A stretch of 64,000 nucleotides of DNA. Source: CAMAVH01 sp046297835. GTDB taxonomy: Bacteria; Pseudomonadota; Alphaproteobacteria; SMXQ01. Both the position numbers and the translations under genes were made by a program. Of the stretch, positions 24,936 through 33,010 are shown piece after piece (position 1 is the first letter of the stretch; the number at the start of each line of letters is the position of its first letter). The stretch is from NCBI GenBank assembly GCA_046297835.1, contig JBKBHI010000006.1, positions 62,001-126,000 of the forward strand. The letters run 5' to 3'. The notes under the pieces are model-generated. The model had not been told where the DNA came from. It ran no database searches and worked only from the letters and a program-made list of their open reading frames with translations.

Positions 24936-25805
24936 CTATCTGAAGGCTTTGCCGGCGCGCTCCAGCGCGGCGAATTCGTCTTCGTTCAGCGCGATGCCGG
25001 CGGCCGCGACGTTTTCCTCCAGATGCGCGATCTTGGAGGTGCCGGGAATCGGCAGCATGACCGGGCTGCGTTTCAGCGTCCAGGCGAGGGCGATCTGGCT
25101 CGCCGTCGCGCCGTGCGCTTGGGCGATCGCATCGAGCGGCCCGCCGGATTTGGCGAGATCGCCGGCGGCCAGCGGGTACCAGGGGATGAAGCCGATGCCG
25201 TTCGCTTCGCAATAGGCCAGCACGGCCTCGTGCCCGCGGTCGGCGAGATTGTAGCGGTTCTGCACGGTGGCGACCGGAAAGACCGAGGACGCCGCCTCGA
25301 TCTCGGCGACGCCGACTTCGCTCAGGCCGGCGTAGCGGATGAGGCCTTCGTCCAGCATTTGCCGGATCGCGCCGAACTGCTCGCCCGCGGGCACGCGCGG
25401 GTCGATGCGGTGAAGCTGCCACAAGTCGATTCGTTCGACGCGCAGCTTCTTCAGGCTCTTTTTGGCTTGCGCGACGAGATAGTCCGGCCGGCCGTTCGGC
25501 ACCCAGCGGTCGGGCCCTGGGCGCGTCAGCCCGCCTTTGGTGGCGATGAGCAAGCCGTCATATGGGTGCAGCGCCTCCGCGAGCAGTTCCTCGGAAACGT
25601 CGGGGCCGTAGGAATCGGCGGTGTCGATGAAATTCACGCCGAGCTCGGGCAGGCGCTTCAGCGTGCGGATCGCGGTCGGCTTGTCGGCAGGCAGGCCCCA
25701 GACGCCGGGGCCGGTGACGCGCATCGCGCCGAAGCCGAGGCGATGGACCGGCGTCTCGCCGGCGATCTTAAACGTGCCGGCTTGCGCCGCGTCGAGTTTG
25801 GCCAT
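24936..25805 (-). CDS. Aldo/keto reductase
   Basis: This 289-residue NADPH-dependent oxidoreductase has the (beta/alpha)8 AKR pattern. GFGAMRVTGPGVWG appears near the start, the catalytic Asp and Tyr in NFIDTADSYGPDVSEELL, the catalytic Lys in LLIATKGGL, and the His in LWQLHRIDP. SPVMLPIPGTSKIAHLEENVAA near the C-terminus binds the cofactor phosphate. The substrate is not predictable. It probably shares a transcript with msrB. Confidence 0.9.
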   Translation of the reverse strand: MAKLDAAQAGTFKIAGETPVHRLGFGAMRVTGPGVWGLPADKPTAIRTLKRLPELGVNFIDTADSYGPDVSEELLAEALHPYDGLLIATKGGLTRPGPDRWVPNGRPDYLVAQAKKSLKKLRVERIDLWQLHRIDPRVPAGEQFGAIRQMLDEGLIRYAGLSEVGVAEIEAASSVFPVATVQNRYNLADRGHEAVLAYCEANGIGFIPWYPLAAGDLAKSGGPLDAIAQAHGATASQIALAWTLKRSPVMLPIPGTSKIAHLEENVAAAGIALNEDEFAALERAGKAFR

Positions 25806-25857
25806 GGAACGATCCCTGTGCTGAGAGGCGTAGATATCGGGTCGTGCGGCGATTCTT

Positions 25858-26628
25858 TCAACCGCGCGGCTTGCGCCGCCGCAGGATGTAGCTGTCCATG
25901 ATCCAGCCGTGCTTGGCCCGCGCCGCGGCTTGGGCCTCGGCGATGCGGCCCTTCACATCGGCGAGTCTGCCGGAGATGAGAATCTCGTCGGGCGTGCCGA
26001 CATAGGCGCCCCAGAAAATCTCGACATCTTCGTCCGCCAGACGGGCATAGGCTTGGCGGCCGTCGAGCATGACGACGAGATTTTCCGCATCCGCCGGCCA
26101 GCCGGCCTCTAATCGGCGTCCGGTGGTGATCTGGATCGCCTCTCCGACGCCGTTGAGCGGCACGCGATGGCGCGCGGCGAGCGCGGCGACGCTGCTGATG
26201 CCGGGGATCGCCTCGTAATCGAAGGCGACCGCGCCCTCAGCGGCGATCTCGGCCAGAATGCGCAGCGTGCCGTCGTAGATCGCCGGATCGCCCCACACCA
26301 AGAACGCGCCGCATTCGCCGTCCGCCACATCCTCGGCGATGAAGCGCTCGTAGCCGGCGGCAACGCCTGCACGCCAGGTATCGATGTTGGCTTTGTAGTC
26401 GGGCGTCGCGGCGATGTCGCGTTCGGGCAAGCGCGTCTCGGCGAAGCGCACGCCGGGCTTTTCGAGGAAGCGCGCGCAGATGTCGCGGCGCAGCTTCTGC
26501 AAGCCGTCTTTATCGTCGCCCTTGTCGGGCAGGAAGATGACGTCGGCGCGATTGAGCGCCTTGATCGCCTGCACGGTCATGTGCTCGGGATCGCCGGCGC
26601 CGATGCCGATGACGAGGATTGTGCGCAT
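25858..26628 (-). CDS. cobF: Precorrin-6A synthase (deacetylating) CobF
   Basis: CobF is the SAM-dependent methyltransferase that makes precorrin-6A and releases acetate in aerobic cobalamin synthesis. The 256-residue product starts MRTILVIGIGAGDPEHMTVQAI and contains DVIFLPDKGDDKDGLQKLR, LVWGDPAIYDGTLRIL and FDYEAIPGISSVAALAARH. These are family features of the tetrapyrrole methylase fold. No other cobalamin gene is seen in the window, so this pathway gene is isolated here. No cobalamin riboswitch precedes it. Confidence 0.92.
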   Translation of the reverse strand: MRTILVIGIGAGDPEHMTVQAIKALNRADVIFLPDKGDDKDGLQKLRRDICARFLEKPGVRFAETRLPERDIAATPDYKANIDTWRAGVAAGYERFIAEDVADGECGAFLVWGDPAIYDGTLRILAEIAAEGAVAFDYEAIPGISSVAALAARHRVPLNGVGEAIQITTGRRLEAGWPADAENLVVMLDGRQAYARLADEDVEIFWGAYVGTPDEILISGRLADVKGRIAEAQAAARAKHGWIMDSYILRRRKPRG

Positions 26629-26660
26629 GGCCGATTGTTAGCACAGGCGCAGGCGGCCAG

Positions 26661-27149
26661 TCACATATAGGCGATCAATCTGCCGCAAGCGGCGACGGAG
26701 AGCCACAGCAGGATCGAGGCGGCGGCTTGGGCGCGGCCGAAGCCGGGCGGCGCGGCGTCCCAATGGGCCAGTCGGCGCTGCCACAGGACGCGGAACAGCA
26801 CCGCGTTGGCGACGGCGAGCGCGGCGAGCGCCATCTTGGCTTGCATCAGCGGATGTATGGCCAATGGGCCGGCGTCGGCGGCGAACAGCGGCGGCCCGCT
26901 GGCGATCAGCAACAGCAGCCCGGCGACGGCGATGGGCGTCAGCAGGCGCGAGGCGGCGGGCAGGGGCAGCATGCGCGCGAAGCCGAGCAGGCGCAGATCG
27001 AGCGCGACGATGGGGCCGACCAGCAGCGCGAGGCCGAGGATATGCAGCAGGTTGGCGGCGGGGTAGGCGAGCAGGCTGTCGCGCATCAACTCGCCGAGGG
27101 CGGAATCCTCGATGGCCTCCGCCCAAGCCGGCCCCACCGGATGGTGCAT
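26661..27149 (-). CDS. Small integral membrane protein (DUF6644/DUF2214-like)
   Basis: This 162-residue protein has about four hydrophobic segments, around residues 30-50, 66-84, 104-120 and 140-160. The pattern LMRDSLLAYPAANLLHILGLALLVGP followed by DLRLLGFARMLP is typical of small membrane proteins in the DUF6644/DUF2214 group. The function is unknown. It starts at 27149, overlapping the last base of the DUF6152 gene stop (TGATG). The two genes are therefore translated together. Confidence 0.7.
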   Translation of the reverse strand: MHHPVGPAWAEAIEDSALGELMRDSLLAYPAANLLHILGLALLVGPIVALDLRLLGFARMLPLPAASRLLTPIAVAGLLLLIASGPPLFAADAGPLAIHPLMQAKMALAALAVANAVLFRVLWQRRLAHWDAAPPGFGRAQAAASILLWLSVAACGRLIAYM

Positions 27150-27517
27150 CAGCGCAGCTCGACGGTCTTGCCGGCGACGGTGATGCGTTCGGCGCGCATC
27201 TCGGCGTCCTCGACTTTGCTCGGATAGCCTTCGACGGTGACGATCTTGCCCGGCGCGAGGTCGGCGGCGCTGAGGCCGCGCGCGCTCATGCGCGTGGTCG
27301 GGGCGAGCGTGATCGTCCAGCGCTTGCCGCCATGGTCGAGCCACAACTCGCCGTGCGGATTCTGGTAGCGCAGCTCCAGCACCGGGCCGGTGATGGTGAA
27401 GACCTTGGCGGTTTCGTAGCTGCTCCAGCCGTGATGCGCGACGGCCGCGCCGGCGAGCGATAAGACGCCGGCAAGCGACAGGATGCCGGCGAGCGCCGGC
27501 AGACGGTAACGGATCAT
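27149..27517 (-). CDS. DUF6152 family periplasmic protein
   Basis: This 122-residue secreted protein has a signal peptide (MIRYRLPALAG plus a hydrophobic run, cleavage near residue 27). The conserved HHGWSSYETAKVFTITGPV and QNPHGELWL segments of DUF6152 follow. Function is not known; such proteins often accompany a small membrane protein as here. I chose the ATG at 27517 because GGAGG lies five bases upstream. The frame is open to 27583. Confidence 0.78.
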   Translation of the reverse strand: MIRYRLPALAGILSLAGVLSLAGAAVAHHGWSSYETAKVFTITGPVLELRYQNPHGELWLDHGGKRWTITLAPTTRMSARGLSAADLAPGKIVTVEGYPSKVEDAEMRAERITVAGKTVELR

Positions 27518-27619
27518 CTGAGCCTCCCATGCGGTCATCATGCGACGGCCGGGCCAGGATAGGCCGCTCAGGCGGCGCGGCAAAGCGCCGCGCGTACGCC
27601 CTCACCGAAACGTCATCGC

Positions 27620-28618
27620 TTACAAGCCGAGGAGCGTCTGCGCGTTGCCGCCGAGGATCTTAGCCTGGTCCGCGTCGCTCAGGCCCGGCACCCGCCGCAC
27701 CAGCCCGACCGGATCGTTATCGCCCATGTCGAACGGCCGGTCGGAGCCCATCAGCACGTGGTCGGCGCCGACGAGAGCGACGAGATAGGCGATGGCTTCG
27801 GGCTCGAACACCACCGTGTCGAAATAGATCTGCTTCACATAATCCTTGGGCGGGCGCTGGATGTGCGCGCGGCATTCCTTGCGCTCGCGGAAGGCTTGCT
27901 CGAAGCGGCCGAGGTAGAAGGGCAGGAAGCCGCCGCCATGGACCGCCAGCACTTTGAGGCGCGGGAAGCGCTCGAACACGCCGCCGAAAATCATCTGCGC
28001 CAGGGCGAGCGTCGTTTCGAGCGGCTGGCCGACCACATTGGTCATGAAATAGGGCTCGAGGCGGTTCGGCTCGGTGAATCCCATGGGATGCAGGAAAATC
28101 AGCGCGCCCAGGCTTTCCGCCGCGGCCCAGAACGGATCGAAGCGCGGATCGCCCAATTCGTATTCGGCGATGTGCGCCGCGACGAACGCGCCCTTGAGGC
28201 CGAGCTGATTGACGGCGCGCTCCAGCTCCTTTACCGAATCCTCGACATGCTGCAACTGCACGATGCCGAGGCCGGCGAATCGGCCGTGATTGTCGGCGGC
28301 GACGCGCGCGACATAATCGTTCTGCAAGGCGGATACGCTTTGCGCCAGCGCGCGATCGGCCTTGTAGTAGCCGGGCTGCGGCGTCGGCGACAGCGCCATC
28401 ATGTCGACGCCAGTCGCATCCATGTCGGCCAGGCGCGCCGGCATATCGTGCAGGATCGGCGTGCGTGCCGGGTCGCTGATGCCGCCGGGCGTCGCGTGGC
28501 CTTTCTTCGGCGCGTTGCCGCCCGCGCCAGGCGGCGCGAGCAATCCGCGCGCGCCGGGCACGTTCAAATGACCGTGAATGTCGATGATGCGCGCTTTCGC
28601 GCCGGCGGTCGCCGTCAT
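27620..28618 (-). CDS. Amidohydrolase family protein (ACMSD-like)
   Basis: This 332-residue protein belongs to the amidohydrolase_2 family, which includes aminocarboxymuconate-semialdehyde decarboxylase and other (de)carboxylases of aromatic acids. The metal motif is IIDIHGHLN (HxH near residues 15-17). Further ligands are probably in LIFLHPMGF and LAVHGGGFLPFY, with the C-terminal MGSDRPFDMGDNDPV. It precedes, divergently, a TctC-type binding protein gene, and other genes for aromatic or carboxylic acid use follow. A non-redox decarboxylase or hydrolase acting on a ring-cleavage product is a fair guess, not shown. Confidence 0.82.
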   Translation of the reverse strand: MTATAGAKARIIDIHGHLNVPGARGLLAPPGAGGNAPKKGHATPGGISDPARTPILHDMPARLADMDATGVDMMALSPTPQPGYYKADRALAQSVSALQNDYVARVAADNHGRFAGLGIVQLQHVEDSVKELERAVNQLGLKGAFVAAHIAEYELGDPRFDPFWAAAESLGALIFLHPMGFTEPNRLEPYFMTNVVGQPLETTLALAQMIFGGVFERFPRLKVLAVHGGGFLPFYLGRFEQAFRERKECRAHIQRPPKDYVKQIYFDTVVFEPEAIAYLVALVGADHVLMGSDRPFDMGDNDPVGLVRRVPGLSDADQAKILGGNAQTLLGL

Positions 28619-28801
28619 GTCGTCTCCCCTGCTGGCGGCATCGATATATCATTCTCTATGGGCGCGGCCGTCGCGAGCGGTTAACATGCGCCGCAAGACA
28701 GCCCGCGCCGGCCGCCTTCGCGGCGAATGATCGCCGTGGCCGCGCGAGCTGTCAAATCAATGCGCCTCTTAGTGCGCATCCTCTGCAACAGGGAGATGAC
28801 C

Positions 28802-29872
28802 ATGACATCCCATTTCGCTACCGCCATTATCGCGTCCGCCGCCTGCCTCGCCATCGCGGGGAGCGTCGCCTCTCAGGGCGCACAGGCGCAATCGGTCGCC
28901 GAGTTCTACAAGGGCAAGACGCTCTCGCTTTACAGCGGCCATTCGGCCGCCGGGGCCTATTCGGCCTACGCCCGCTTGCTCGAAATGCACATCAGCAAGC
29001 ATATCCCGGGCAACCCGACGACGGTGCTACGCATCATGGAAGGCGGCACCGGCCTGACGCTGGCCAACTGGCTTTACAACGTCGGCCCGAAAGACGGCCT
29101 CGCTTTCGGCATCTTCCACGAGCGCATGGGCCTCGAGCCCGTCGTCGCGCCGCGCGGCACGCAATTCGACGGCCGCAAGTTCACCTGGATCGGCAGCATG
29201 GCCAAGCAGACCAGCGTCTGTTTCACTTGGCAAGATTCGAAAGTGAAAAGCGTTGCCGACGCCAAGACGATCTCGATCCCGGTCGGGGCCAGCGCCGCCG
29301 CAGCGTCGGATTCGGTGATGCCGCGCATGATGAACGCTATGCTTGGTACCAAATTCCAGATCATCCGCGGCTACAGCGGTTCCGACATCATGCTCGCCAT
29401 CGAGCGCGGCGAGGTCGAGGGACGTTGCGGCTTCGGCTGGGCGAGCATGAAGACGACGCGGCCGGACTGGTACAAGGACGGCAAGATCAACCTGATCGCG
29501 CAGTTCTCCTTCAAGCCGCATCCGGAACTGCCCAACGTGCCGGTGATGATGGACCTCGTCGACAAGCCGGAGGACAAGCAGGCGCTGGAATTGATCTTCG
29601 CGACGCAGGAGATGGGCCGTCCGTTCGCCGCGCCTCCGGGCATCCCGGCCGACCGCGCCGCCGCTTTGCGCGCGGCGTTTGAGGCCGCGGCCAAGGATCC
29701 GGCGCTGCTCGCCGATGCGAAGAAGCAGGACCTTGAGATCGAGACGATCAGCGGCCAGGAAATCACCGATCTCCTAGTGAGGCTCTACGACACGCCGAAG
29801 GCGGTGATTGACCGCGTCGAAGGCTTCCGCACCGGCGCGGCCGGCGAGAAGGACATCGGCAAGGCGAAATAG
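28802..29872 (+). CDS. TctC/Bug-family tripartite-type solute-binding protein
   Basis: This 356-residue extracytoplasmic receptor belongs to the tripartite tricarboxylate transporter (Bug) family. It has a signal peptide of about 30 residues ending in AQA. The mature start is SVAEFYKGKTLSLYSGHSAAGAYSAYARLL, followed by NWLYNVGPKDGLAFGIF and the family region with AMLGTKFQIIRGYSGSDIMLAIERGEVEGRCG. Partner membrane genes are absent, as is common for Bug proteins. The start at 28802 is set by GGGAG six bases upstream; the ATG at 28796 touches that site. The probable ligand is a carboxylate. A strong terminator follows. Confidence 0.85.
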   Translation: MTSHFATAIIASAACLAIAGSVASQGAQAQSVAEFYKGKTLSLYSGHSAAGAYSAYARLLEMHISKHIPGNPTTVLRIMEGGTGLTLANWLYNVGPKDGLAFGIFHERMGLEPVVAPRGTQFDGRKFTWIGSMAKQTSVCFTWQDSKVKSVADAKTISIPVGASAAAASDSVMPRMMNAMLGTKFQIIRGYSGSDIMLAIERGEVEGRCGFGWASMKTTRPDWYKDGKINLIAQFSFKPHPELPNVPVMMDLVDKPEDKQALELIFATQEMGRPFAAPPGIPADRAAALRAAFEAAAKDPALLADAKKQDLEIETISGQEITDLLVRLYDTPKAVIDRVEGFRTGAAGEKDIGKAK

Positions 29873-29890
29873 CCGCATTGATCTTTGCCA

Positions 29891-29925
29891 AAACGGCCGG
29901 TCCGGGTTCCCCGGGCCGGCCGTTT
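29891..29925 (+). terminator. Rho-independent terminator after the TctC-type gene
   Basis: AAACGGCCGG (29891-29900) pairs with CCGGCCGTTT (29916-29925) around a 15-base GC-rich loop. The ten-base perfect stem begins 19 bases after the stop codon. It has only a short T stretch after it but is symmetric and strong. Confidence 0.75.
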
Positions 29926-29976
29926 GCTTGTTCGTCAAGTCGATCATCGCTTCGCAGGGCCGCGAACGTATCCGCG

Positions 29977-29991
29977 TTTCATGTAATGAAA
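29977..29991. promoter_or_regulatory. Palindrome TTTCAT-N3-ATGAAA, possible operator
   Basis: A perfect six-base inverted repeat, TTTCAT and ATGAAA around GTA, lies about 90 bases before the TauD-type dioxygenase gene. It is AT-rich in a GC-rich setting, as expected for an operator near a promoter. No regulator gene is nearby, so the binding protein is unknown. Confidence 0.4.
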
Positions 29992-30079
29992 GCTATCGCT
30001 GAGCATCATGTCGTCGCTCTAGCACGCCTCTTGCATGACGCGTCCCATCGGTTGAAGCTGGGAGAAAAGGGAGGCGCTG

Positions 30080-31180
30080 ATGAACATTTCGACGCAAGCC
30101 GCGCAGGAGAATTTCCGCAGCTATCCCGAAGCGCGCCGCGCGCCGGCGCGCGCCATGGACCCGATCGTCGATCCCGCGGGCTGGCTCGCCAACGAACTGC
30201 AGAACGTCTCGACCTGGAGCTATGACATCGGCGAGTCCGATGCCGACGAGTTGCGTGCCGCCGTTGCCGCCTTCAAGCGCTCCGGCAAGCCGATCGTCGA
30301 TGTGGCGCGCGCGAGCTTCCCGCTCGCCGCGTTCGGCAAAATTCTGGGCGAAGTGCGCCGCGAGCTGCTCGACGGGCGCGGCATCGTCATGATGCGCGGC
30401 TTTCCGCTCGATTCCTTCGACCGCGAGGAGACGGCCATCGCCTATCTCGGTCTCGGCAGCTATCTCGGCCAGGCCATGTCGCAGAACAAGAACGGCCATA
30501 TTCTCGGCCATGTGAAGGATCTCGGCGGCGATTACGCCGACGCCAAGACGCGCGGCTATATGACCAACGCCGAAATGCGTTTCCATTCCGACGGCTGCGA
30601 TTACGTCGGCCTGTTGTGCCTGCAGACCTGCAAGGCGGGCGGCGAGAGCCGCGTCGCCAGCTCGGTCACGGTCTACAACCGCATGCTGGCGCAGCGCCCC
30701 GATCTGGTGAAGGCGCTGACCGAGGATTTCTACCGCTCGCGCAGCGGCGAGATCGGCCCCGGCCAATTGCCCTATTTCAAACAGCCGATCTTCTCCTTCC
30801 ACGATGGCTATTTCAGCGCCGTCGGCGTCGGCGCGGTGATCGACAAGGCGCAGAAGCTGCCCGGCGTGCCGCCGTTCACCACGGCCCAGAAAGAGGCGGT
30901 CGCGCTCTATCGCCAGACCGTCGAGGAATGCGCCGTCGATATCGGCTTTCAGTGCGGCGACATCCAATTCCTCAACAATTGGGTGATGCTGCACACGCGG
31001 CGCGGCTACGAGGATTGGCCGGAGCCGGCGCGCAAGCGCCATCTGCTGCGGCTGTGGCTCAACGACCCGCAGGGACGCCCGGTCTCGCCCGAGCAGCGCA
31101 CGAGCCGCACCGGCCAAGGCGTCCGCATCGCCGGCGTCAAGCTGATCGCGCCGCTCGACGTCGAATCCGCGGCCGATTGA
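30080..31180 (+). CDS. TauD/TfdA-family Fe(II)/2-oxoglutarate dioxygenase
   Basis: This 366-residue enzyme is of the TauD/TfdA type. The iron ligands are the HxD of MRFHSDGCDYVGLL and the distal His of WVMLHTRRGYED. The 2-oxoglutarate-binding Arg is probably in RKRHLLRLWLND. GRGIVMMRGFPLDSF and FLNNW are also family features. A good Shine-Dalgarno GGGAGG precedes the ATG. It is followed by a methylmalonate-semialdehyde dehydrogenase gene. The substrate cannot be read from sequence. Trimethyl-lysine- or gamma-butyrobetaine-like and aromatic ether substrates are all possible for this subgroup. Confidence 0.88.
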   Translation: MNISTQAAQENFRSYPEARRAPARAMDPIVDPAGWLANELQNVSTWSYDIGESDADELRAAVAAFKRSGKPIVDVARASFPLAAFGKILGEVRRELLDGRGIVMMRGFPLDSFDREETAIAYLGLGSYLGQAMSQNKNGHILGHVKDLGGDYADAKTRGYMTNAEMRFHSDGCDYVGLLCLQTCKAGGESRVASSVTVYNRMLAQRPDLVKALTEDFYRSRSGEIGPGQLPYFKQPIFSFHDGYFSAVGVGAVIDKAQKLPGVPPFTTAQKEAVALYRQTVEECAVDIGFQCGDIQFLNNWVMLHTRRGYEDWPEPARKRHLLRLWLNDPQGRPVSPEQRTSRTGQGVRIAGVKLIAPLDVESAAD

Positions 31181-31335
31181 GGTTTCGCCGCGCGTGCGGC
31201 GCATTTCGTCAATCGTCGATTGAACGGCGCGCGCGCGTTTCGCAGGGCGGCTTGCTGGACCTTTGGCCTGCCTCCGCCTAAAATTCGCGCCGATCAAATC
31301 TCCATAAAAAACCAGCGGAGCGCGGCGCGTCGGTC

Positions 31336-32826
31336 ATGGCGGACATTCAGCATTTCATCAACGGCAAGGCCGTTGCAGGCGGCGTCGGGTTCGCCGAGGT
31401 TTTCAATCCGGCGAGCGGCAAAGCCTCTTCGCGCGTCGCCATGGGCGGGGCCAAAGAGGTCGAGGCCGCCGTCGCGGCGGCGCAGGCCGCCTTCCCGGCC
31501 TGGGCGGCGACCACGCCGCTGCGCCGCGCACGCGTCATGTTCAAGTTCAAGGAGCTGATCGAGCGGCACGCCGACGAGCTGGCCAAGCTGATCACCGCCG
31601 AACACGGCAAGGTGCATTCGGACGCGCTCGGCTCCTTGCAGCGCGGCCTGGAGGTGGTGGAGTTCGCCACCGGCATCCCGCATCTCTTGAAAGGCGAATT
31701 CAGCGAGAACGTCGGCACCGACGTCGACGGCTATTCGCTGCGCCAGCCGATCGGGGTCTGCGCCGGCATCACGCCGTTCAATTTCCCGGCCATGGTGCCG
31801 ATGTGGATGTTCCCGGTGGCGATCACCTGCGGCAACACCTTCATCCTCAAGCCGTCGGAAAAAGTGCCGAGCTGCCCGATGCGTCTCGCCGAGCTGTTCC
31901 TGGAGGCCGGCGGCCCGCCGGGCGTGCTCAATGTGGTCAACGGCGGCAAGGACGCGGTCGATGCCATCCTCGCCCATCCCGGCATCGGCGCGGTCAGCTT
32001 CGTCGGCTCGACGCCGATCGCCGAGCATATCTATCGCACAGGCACGGCGGCCGGAAAGCGCGTGCAGGCGCTCGGCGGCGCGAAGAACCATATGGTCGTC
32101 ATGCCCGACGCCGACCTCGACCAGGCGGCCGACGCGCTGATGGGCGCGGCTTACGGCTCGGCCGGCGAGCGCTGCATGGCGGTCTCGGTCGCCGTCGCGG
32201 TCGGCGGCGCGGCCGATCCGCTGATCGCCAAGCTCGCGCCGCGCGTGCGCGCGCTCAAAGTCGGCCCGGGCAACGATCCCGAGGCCGAGATGGGCCCGCT
32301 CGTCACCGGCCAGCATCGCGACAAGGTGAAGTCCTACGTCGATCTTGGCGTGCAGGAAGGCGCCGAGCTGGTGGTGGACGGCCGTAATCTGAAATTGCAG
32401 GGCTACGAGGGCGGGTTCTTCCTCGGCGCGTCGCTGTTCGACAAGGTCACGGCAGACATGCGCATCTACAAGGAGGAGATTTTCGGCCCCGTGCTCTGCG
32501 TCGTGCGCGCCAAAGGCTTCGACGAAGCGCTCAAATTGGTGAACGAGCACGAGTTCGGCAACGGCACGGCGATCTTCACGCGCGACGGCGACGCGGCGCG
32601 CGCCTACGTCAACCGCGTGCAGGTCGGGATGGTCGGCGTCAACGTGCCGATCCCGGTGCCGATGGCCTTCTACAGCTTCGGCGGCTGGAAGCGCTCGCTG
32701 TTCGGCGACCATCACATGCACGGCATGGAAGGCGTGCGCTTCTACACGCGCCTGAAGGCCGTGACGTCGCGCTGGCCGACCGGCATTCGCGCCGGCGCTG
32801 AATTCATCATGCCGACTATGAAATGA
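31336..32826 (+). CDS. mmsA: CoA-acylating methylmalonate-semialdehyde dehydrogenase
   Basis: This 496-residue aldehyde dehydrogenase matches MmsA, which converts methylmalonate semialdehyde (or malonate semialdehyde) with CoA and NAD+ to propionyl-CoA (or acetyl-CoA). It has GVCAGITPFNFPAMVPMWMF, KPSEKVPSCPMRLAELF, SFVGSTPIAEHIY and the catalytic cysteine C280 in SAGERCMAVSVAV. It has no leader. In valine, beta-alanine and inositol catabolism MmsA is the last step. Here it sits between a 2-oxoglutarate dioxygenase and a NicX-like gene, suggesting a route that ends in a C3 or C4 semialdehyde. A terminator follows. Confidence 0.93.
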   Translation: MADIQHFINGKAVAGGVGFAEVFNPASGKASSRVAMGGAKEVEAAVAAAQAAFPAWAATTPLRRARVMFKFKELIERHADELAKLITAEHGKVHSDALGSLQRGLEVVEFATGIPHLLKGEFSENVGTDVDGYSLRQPIGVCAGITPFNFPAMVPMWMFPVAITCGNTFILKPSEKVPSCPMRLAELFLEAGGPPGVLNVVNGGKDAVDAILAHPGIGAVSFVGSTPIAEHIYRTGTAAGKRVQALGGAKNHMVVMPDADLDQAADALMGAAYGSAGERCMAVSVAVAVGGAADPLIAKLAPRVRALKVGPGNDPEAEMGPLVTGQHRDKVKSYVDLGVQEGAELVVDGRNLKLQGYEGGFFLGASLFDKVTADMRIYKEEIFGPVLCVVRAKGFDEALKLVNEHEFGNGTAIFTRDGDAARAYVNRVQVGMVGVNVPIPVPMAFYSFGGWKRSLFGDHHMHGMEGVRFYTRLKAVTSRWPTGIRAGAEFIMPTMK

Positions 32827-32861
32827 CGGCGATGAAATAGCGCCGCCCACCGTCAAGAAAA

Positions 32862-32899
32862 CGAAACGGCCGCAGGTTTTATGACCTACGGCCGTTTCG
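32862..32899 (+). terminator. Rho-independent terminator after mmsA
   Basis: CGAAACGGCCG (32862-32872) pairs with CGGCCGTTTCG (32889-32899). An inner AGGT/ACCT pair and a TTTATG loop complete a long hairpin. It lies 36 bases after the mmsA stop and separates it from the NicX-like gene. Confidence 0.78.
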
Positions 32900-33010
32900 C
32901 ATGAAAATGATGCCGTCGGCCGCAGAAGGCTTAAGATGGCGTCAGCGCCCGCAGAGGCGCGTCCGCCGCCCTCCGGGGCGCGAATTTTCCAGGGATCAAG
33001 GGAGAGAGCC

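Noticed and set aside
23253..25901. An 882-residue plus-strand open frame across the flavoprotein, msrB and aldo/keto reductase genes
   Set aside because: It runs antisense over three genes with clear family motifs on the minus strand. Its translation is low-complexity (Gly/Ala/Arg/Asp-rich), as expected from GC-rich antisense frames.
28749..28755. CTGTCAA before the TctC-type gene as a Pho box
   Set aside because: No second half-site lies 11 bases away on either side.
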